From Pseudoalteromonas fuliginea (lineage in GTDB: Bacteria; Pseudomonadota; Gammaproteobacteria; Enterobacterales; Alteromonadaceae), in the NCBI RefSeq assembly GCF_000690055.1, contig NZ_JJNZ01000022.1, forward strand, positions 1 through 63,709: a stretch of 63,709 bases of DNA, given 5' to 3'. The notes beneath the pieces are model-generated. The model was not told the origin of the DNA, made no database searches, and saw only the letters and a list, made by a program, of their open reading frames with translations. A program made the translations under genes and the position numbers. Shown one piece after another: positions 59,196 through 63,709 of the stretch (its first letter is position 1; every line of letters begins with the position of its first letter).

Positions 59196-60569
59196 TTACT
59201 TTAAAATTACTAAGCGCTCATCAATAGGCTCACTTTTAGGTAAGCGATACCTAAACTCTCTGCGTAATAACATAAAACTAATAACTGCCTGAACAACAAC
59301 TGTGCTTGCCGATAAATACCACAATTGCGTTAAATTAAAGCCATCCATTTGGCTTAATAAAAGAGCAGGTAAAACAAATAAAATAATCCGCAGTGTAGTA
59401 CTATAAAGTGAAGGGAGTGTGTTACCGAGAGACTGAAATAGCCCCGAACACGTAAATACTATGCCCGTAGGAATAAAGTTAATACAAATAATTTGTAAAA
59501 ATGTAGCGGCAACTAAAATAACATTTTGATCATCAGTGAACCCTTGCACTAGTAATTCTGGAATAAAAAAGCAAACTACGCTTAACATTGCCATTAAACT
59601 ACAGGTCATTAGGGCTGACCAAAAAAAGGTTTCTCGGACACGGTCAAATTGCTTTGCACCAAAATTTTGACCCGCGACGGCTGGTGCAGCAAACGCAATT
59701 GCCATTGCAGGTAAAAACAATGACTGCATTATGCGAGAACCTAAACCAAAGCCAGCTTGGGCTTCAGGTCCAAAGTGTTGAATTAACCAATAAATTAACC
59801 CCATATATGCAAACATTAAAAAGAATTCACCTCCTGCGGGTAATCCAATCCCTAATAGGCGCTTTATAATAGCGCTATCTACGCGCCATAAACTGACTTT
59901 AAAGGTAACGAACTTTTCAGCCTTAACAAAGTATACGCATAGCATTACTACCGCAACAACTACCGAAATAGTACTTGCCAACCCAGCTCCGGCTATACCC
60001 ATTGGAAAGTCAGTTCCCCAACCTATAATTAAAATAGGAGATAAAATAATATTGACGATAATAGACAAGGTTTGAATCAACATAGTTGGCTTAACAATAC
60101 CGGCTCCTCTTAACGCAGCACTAACTGCAACTAAAGGAAACTGCAATGCCATACCCGGCAAAAACCAATGCAAATAACGTTGTCCCGCTTCAATTGTTGC
60201 AAGGTCTGTTGAAATGCTAGTTAAGTATGTATCAGACCCTAAATAACCTAAAAACATGACAACCAAGGCCATTAAGCTAGCCAGCATCATACTTTGATTA
60301 AACACTGCATTTGCATCTTTGGCATCTTTTCGACCCGCTGCATGAGAAATCAACGCGGTTGTTCCCACATTAAGAATTTGCGTGAGTGCAAAAATTAAAA
60401 ACATTGCATTACCCGCTAAGCTGAGTCCTGCTAAAGCATTTCCACCTAAATTACCTACAAAATATAAATCAACTAAAAAATACAATGTTTGAATTATCAT
60501 TCCTATCATCATAGGAATAGCCATTTTGATTAAATGCTTCGGTATGGAGCCACGAGTTAGATCATGCAT
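59196..60569 (-). CDS. MATE-family efflux transporter
   Basis: 457 aa with twelve membrane helices in two halves. Typical MATE openings: GSIPKHLIKMAIPMMIGMI near the N terminus and LGIGLPAGGEFFLMFAYMG at the start of the second half. It probably exports drugs or metabolites by Na+ or H+ antiport; substrate unknown. Divergent from an AraC regulator across 154 bp, which makes that regulator a candidate for its control. Confidence 0.94.
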   Translation of the reverse strand: MHDLTRGSIPKHLIKMAIPMMIGMIIQTLYFLVDLYFVGNLGGNALAGLSLAGNAMFLIFALTQILNVGTTALISHAAGRKDAKDANAVFNQSMMLASLMALVVMFLGYLGSDTYLTSISTDLATIEAGQRYLHWFLPGMALQFPLVAVSAALRGAGIVKPTMLIQTLSIIVNIILSPILIIGWGTDFPMGIAGAGLASTISVVVAVVMLCVYFVKAEKFVTFKVSLWRVDSAIIKRLLGIGLPAGGEFFLMFAYMGLIYWLIQHFGPEAQAGFGLGSRIMQSLFLPAMAIAFAAPAVAGQNFGAKQFDRVRETFFWSALMTCSLMAMLSVVCFFIPELLVQGFTDDQNVILVAATFLQIICINFIPTGIVFTCSGLFQSLGNTLPSLYSTTLRIILFVLPALLLSQMDGFNLTQLWYLSASTVVVQAVISFMLLRREFRYRLPKSEPIDERLVILK

Positions 60570-60723
60570 ATTATTATCTTAACCATTAATAAGAATAGTT
60601 ATCATAACAAGTTGCGTGCAATTAAGCATACTTTTAATAGTTATGGAAAGGTGTTTTATATAGCGTGAATTTCATACTACAACTTTGCTATACTGGCGGT
60701 AAGTCTTCATTAAAAGATTCATT

Positions 60724-61551
60724 ATGATTCCTTCAACATACCCTCTTTTTTGGCGAGATAACGCCCTACCTTATGTAGAACTAAGGCAAGTTTTGGATGG
60801 TCGAAAAGTAACTTATGCCGCCCATTCTCATGCTCAGTGGTCAATTGGTGCTATTTTAGAGGGCCAAAGTGAATTTATTTGTGAAGACAAACTTTACCAA
60901 ATAGATAAAGGCACTTTAGTGCTAATGAACCCCGATGCTGTACACGCATGCAACCCCAACCAAAACTCGCCCTGGGCTTATTATATGATGCATGTAGATA
61001 AAAGTTGGTTAGCTCAATTGCTTGTTAAGTTTAATATAAGGGCAAGTAACCACTGGTGTAATAGCCAACCTGATACATTAACAACCCCTGTATTTTACCA
61101 GCAGTTTGTTTTAGTTTGCCGAAACCTTATGTCGAATAAGCTGTCTTCTTTAGAAAAAGAGTCTTTACTTAGCCAGTATTTGATTACGTTATTTGAATAC
61201 ATCGATAGCACTGATATTAAAGAAAATACGTGCCTACCTCCTAATAGGCTGTACAAAGTTGCAAACTACCTCGCCCTTTATTGTCAGGATGACGAACCAA
61301 TTAAGGTTATTAGCAAAAAATTTGGCTTTAATACTAGCTACTTGATACGTACATTTAAACGCCACTTCAATATGAGTCCACATGCTTATCGGATAAATCT
61401 GCGTATACAACTAAGTCAACAAGCGCTTAAGCAAGGCGATGCCATTTCAACGGTGGCTCAAAATGCAGGATTTAGTGATCAAGCTCATTTTCAACGTGTA
61501 TTTAAACAGCGGGTTGCTGCAACACCAGCACAATATCGACGCTGTATTTAG
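60724..61551 (+). CDS. AraC-family transcriptional regulator
   Basis: 275 aa. N-terminal cupin sensor (about 15-110, with HSHAQWSIGAILEGQSEFI) and two C-terminal helix-turn-helix motifs (IKVISKKFGFNTSYLIRTFK and ISTVAQNAGFSDQAHFQRVF). It resembles regulators adjacent to LysE-type exporters. It sits between the divergent MATE gene and the convergent LysE gene, and may control one or both in response to a small molecule. Confidence 0.93.
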   Translation: MIPSTYPLFWRDNALPYVELRQVLDGRKVTYAAHSHAQWSIGAILEGQSEFICEDKLYQIDKGTLVLMNPDAVHACNPNQNSPWAYYMMHVDKSWLAQLLVKFNIRASNHWCNSQPDTLTTPVFYQQFVLVCRNLMSNKLSSLEKESLLSQYLITLFEYIDSTDIKENTCLPPNRLYKVANYLALYCQDDEPIKVISKKFGFNTSYLIRTFKRHFNMSPHAYRINLRIQLSQQALKQGDAISTVAQNAGFSDQAHFQRVFKQRVAATPAQYRRCI

Positions 61552-61563
61552 AATAAAAACACA

Positions 61564-62151
61564 TTAACTTATAATAAAAAAGCAACTCCCGGCAAGTAAC
61601 ACTGCCAATGCTTTATTCATAAAACGTATTTTTGCAGGACTTTGAAAGTACTGCCCTAGCACTATACCTATCCATACCCACATGCTCAGCGACAACCAGC
61701 AAATTGGTAAATACACACTGGCAAACGTAAACACTTCAAATAGCTCTGCATTAGGGATGTAAGTCGCAATTCCCGATAGTGATGCTAACCATGCTTTTGG
61801 GTTTAGCCATTGCATGATTACCCCAGTAATAAAGGTAGGTGAACTTTTATTACTGTCTGAGTTTAATTCACCATTATCTACAAATAATTGATAACTTAAA
61901 TAAAGTAAAAAAGTAATACCAGCCCATTGCAATACTTCAGTGATCCATTGCAATTTATCAAGAAGATAGTTTAAACCCCATCCAATAACTAAAAACAAAA
62001 AAATAAACCCAAGTGTTGCACCGGTTATAAACATTAAGCCAGTTCTTAGCCCATACCGTGCGCTGCTCAATGAAACTAAATTAACTGGCCCTGGCGATAA
62101 AGACGCAGCTAATGCAAATAACGACATTGACATAATTAAAGATAAAGTCAT
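61564..62151 (-). CDS. LysE-family amino-acid exporter
   Basis: 195 aa with six membrane helices. The LysE/RhtB signature is ALAASLSPGPVNLVSLSSAR at about 13-32, followed by GLRTGLMFITGATLGF, and NPKAWLASLSGIATY at about 117. It probably exports amino acids or related metabolites. It is convergent with the AraC gene, the two stops lying 12 bp apart. Confidence 0.93.
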   Translation of the reverse strand: MTLSLIMSMSLFALAASLSPGPVNLVSLSSARYGLRTGLMFITGATLGFIFLFLVIGWGLNYLLDKLQWITEVLQWAGITFLLYLSYQLFVDNGELNSDSNKSSPTFITGVIMQWLNPKAWLASLSGIATYIPNAELFEVFTFASVYLPICWLSLSMWVWIGIVLGQYFQSPAKIRFMNKALAVLLAGSCFFIIS

Positions 62152-62344
62152 GGTTCACTTTCTAATTAATTCAAACTGATGGTGAGTGTCTACATTAAAT
62201 AGAGGCTGGTATTGAACAAAATTGACTTAATCAAATAAAAGTAAGTAATTTCGCGCATATCAATACTAGTTTTTAATTTTCAGCATTGTGAACTATTAAT
62301 ATTTTTAGTCGTATCTATAAGTTGTTAATTCATTAGGATCGACC

Positions 62345-62869
62345 ATGACCACTAAACAGCTTTCGTCACTGTTTGTATTTAACTTAGTATTAGCGACAAG
62401 CGAGGCCAATGCAAATCAACAATGGTATGTTATCAACGACTCTGTAATGGGCGGCGTATCTAATAGCCAAGTAACAAAAACACAAGATAGCTTGCTGTTT
62501 ACAGGCAATGTTTCGCTTGCTAATAATGGCGGTTTTGCATCAATACGTACCGAAATTGACACGCAAGGTCAAAACTCAAAAATTATAGCGCTGCGTGTTA
62601 AAGGCGATGGGCAAATCTATCAGCTTAGGCTCAGAACAACTACTTACCTTGATGGCGCAGCGTACATCCACTCATTTAAAACAATAAAAAGCGAATGGGT
62701 AGAAATCAACTTTACCCCGAGTGATTTTACTTTAACGTATCGCGGACGAGTGCTTGAGCAACAGCCTATTATTGATTTTAATGATATAAAACAGCTAGGC
62801 TTTATGATTGCAGGCAAGCAAGAAGGTAAATTTAAACTTGAAGTGAGTAAAATCGAATTTAAAAGCTAA
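62345..62869 (+). CDS. CIA30-family protein, probably exported
   Basis: 174 aa. N-terminal signal-like segment ending ANA (about residue 23), then a jelly-roll CIA30 domain: WYVINDSVMGGVSNSQV, a central FASIRTE, LRVKGDGQIYQLRLRT and LGFMIAGKQEGKFKLEV. The domain is named for mitochondrial complex I assembly factor 30; bacterial members are of unknown function and may bind carbohydrate or cofactors. GGATCG precedes the ATG by a few bases. Single gene. Confidence 0.88.
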   Translation: MTTKQLSSLFVFNLVLATSEANANQQWYVINDSVMGGVSNSQVTKTQDSLLFTGNVSLANNGGFASIRTEIDTQGQNSKIIALRVKGDGQIYQLRLRTTTYLDGAAYIHSFKTIKSEWVEINFTPSDFTLTYRGRVLEQQPIIDFNDIKQLGFMIAGKQEGKFKLEVSKIEFKS

Positions 62870-62890
62870 CCCACCAGCATGTTAGTGGCG

Positions 62891-63418
62891 CTATACAGTA
62901 TAGTCGTGATCGCCCCGCCTTTTCATTTCACTAATAACCAACTCAACCATTTGTTGCTTTATTGCCGCTTGCTCTGATTTTAACTCCCCTAATTGCAGCT
63001 CTAACATATCTATTTGCTCTTGCTGTTGCGTGTTTTTATATTTTTTAGAACCTAGGTGCTCAGCGTCTAAAGTTAAACTCGCATCACTTTCATCTAGCTC
63101 ACTTGCTGAAGTATTTATAGTTAAACTACGTTGTACGGGGCTTTGTTTAAGTTTATTAATTTGTTCTTGCAGCGCAATAACTCGCCCAGTGAAGTGTTTA
63201 TATACTTTTTCGAGATTTTTATACTGATCGCCAAATGTTGCGTTATCTTCACTGTATTTTTGCGCTTTGGTATCTAAAAACTTTGATAACACATATTTTG
63301 GCTCTTCCTCATTCTCTTCCTCACTTCCTTTTTCAACAGCTAGTTTATCTGATTGCGCTAAAGGTTGAGTATTTGAGCTATGTACTTGGTATGGAATGGG
63401 AGCCGCTGAAATCTTCAT
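62891..63418 (-). CDS. Coiled-coil protein of unknown function
   Basis: 175 aa. Acidic N-terminal region (KGSEEENEEEPKYVLSKFLD), then two predicted coiled coils at about 65-90 and 130-165, with a Ser/Thr-rich linker between. No membrane or signal segment. I do not recognise a family. Codon use is like its neighbours and the length suggests a real gene. Convergent with the CIA30 gene. Confidence 0.75.
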   Translation of the reverse strand: MKISAAPIPYQVHSSNTQPLAQSDKLAVEKGSEEENEEEPKYVLSKFLDTKAQKYSEDNATFGDQYKNLEKVYKHFTGRVIALQEQINKLKQSPVQRSLTINTSASELDESDASLTLDAEHLGSKKYKNTQQQEQIDMLELQLGELKSEQAAIKQQMVELVISEMKRRGDHDYTV

Positions 63419-63507
63419 TATTTTGTCCCTAAAATAGCTTACCTCTTTTATAGGTATCGACCTCGTATTAAAATCCTTGAGTAAATTTTATTGTTAGCTA
63501 AAAGCAA

Positions 63508-63537
63508 AAAGCCCCACTTTATTAAAGTAGGGCTTTA
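63508..63537 (-). terminator. Intrinsic terminator for a gene to the right
   Basis: On the minus strand, AAAGCCC-T-ACTTTA / TAAAGT-G-GGGCTTT is followed by TTTGCTTTT. It would end a minus-strand transcript that begins beyond the window edge. Confidence 0.75.
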
Positions 63538-63562
63538 GCAATTAATTACTTTGAATCAAATT

Positions 63563-63709
63563 ATACCAATCTGCTTATATATGAAGTCTATTTAACGTTA
63601 AGAAAATTACGCTAGAACTAGGCAAAAATTTTTGTATCTAGTTGTTCTAAATAGAAAATTTTTAACAACGTTATAGTGCAATTTAATTCGTTAAATTGTT
63701 CAAAGAAGA
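63563..63709. repeat. MITE-like repeat family A, copy 3 (cut by the window end)
   Basis: It begins ATACCAATCTGCTTATATATG and matches the copy at 2838-2999 almost base for base. The last 15 or so bases of the element lie beyond the window. Confidence 0.88.

Overview
The window looks like a chromosomal segment of an AT-rich marine gammaproteobacterium of the Alteromonadales, most likely Pseudoalteromonas. The gene content supports this: smc-zipA-ligA, speA-speB, hemA-prfA-prmC-sirB-kdsA divergent from lolB-ispE-prs-rplY-pth-ychF, and ubiF divergent from miaB-ybeZ-ybeY-ybeX-lnt are gammaproteobacterial arrangements. Small palindromic intergenic repeats with ATACCAAT ends also fit. The genus is inferred from style and synteny, not from a database search.

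Layout. 1-3.3 kb is tRNA territory: Ala and Glu tRNAs on the minus strand, then a plus-strand array of seven Val(TAC) tRNAs interspersed with decayed tRNA-like copies and a small mobile repeat. 3.3-17 kb holds an atypical receiver/TPR protein, msrB, the smc-zipA-ligA group, a TrmH-type methyltransferase and an aaeXAB-like efflux operon with a repeat inserted in it. 17-27 kb holds a YjgN/M48 protease pair followed by a repeat-interrupted DoxX-like gene, then speAB, ynfA, a MYG1 homologue, a GNAT enzyme and a sulfotransferase-like protein. 27-31 kb is cysZ facing gcvA-hydrolase-ygdD-rlmM. 31-44 kb is the conserved haem, translation-termination and envelope block. It contains two insertions relative to the E. 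coli-type order: a DUF819 transporter and a receiver/HD-GYP protein. 44.7-46 kb is a Met-Leu-Gln tRNA array expanded by tandem Leu-Gln duplication. 46-54.7 kb holds a GGDEF-EAL protein, ubiF and the miaB-to-lnt operon.

54.7-63.7 kb is accessory. It starts with a very AT-rich two-gene operon (nucleotidyltransferase-fold protein plus DUF262 protein) that I consider the best candidate for an undescribed, possibly antiviral, system. Next come a truncated esterase, a RelE/Phd-type toxin-antitoxin pair, an RDD membrane protein, a 5'-truncated lipoprotein-like gene, a MATE exporter, an AraC regulator, a LysE exporter, a CIA30 protein and a coiled-coil protein. The window ends inside another copy of the mobile repeat.

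A recurring theme is small non-autonomous repeats shaping genes. One family (A) is seen as a filled site beside an empty duplicate of the same site, and again inside a DoxX-like reading frame. A related family (B) supplies the last codons and stop of aaeX and splits it from aaeAB. A third family (C) occurs twice. No CRISPR array, prophage, rRNA gene or complete insertion sequence was seen.
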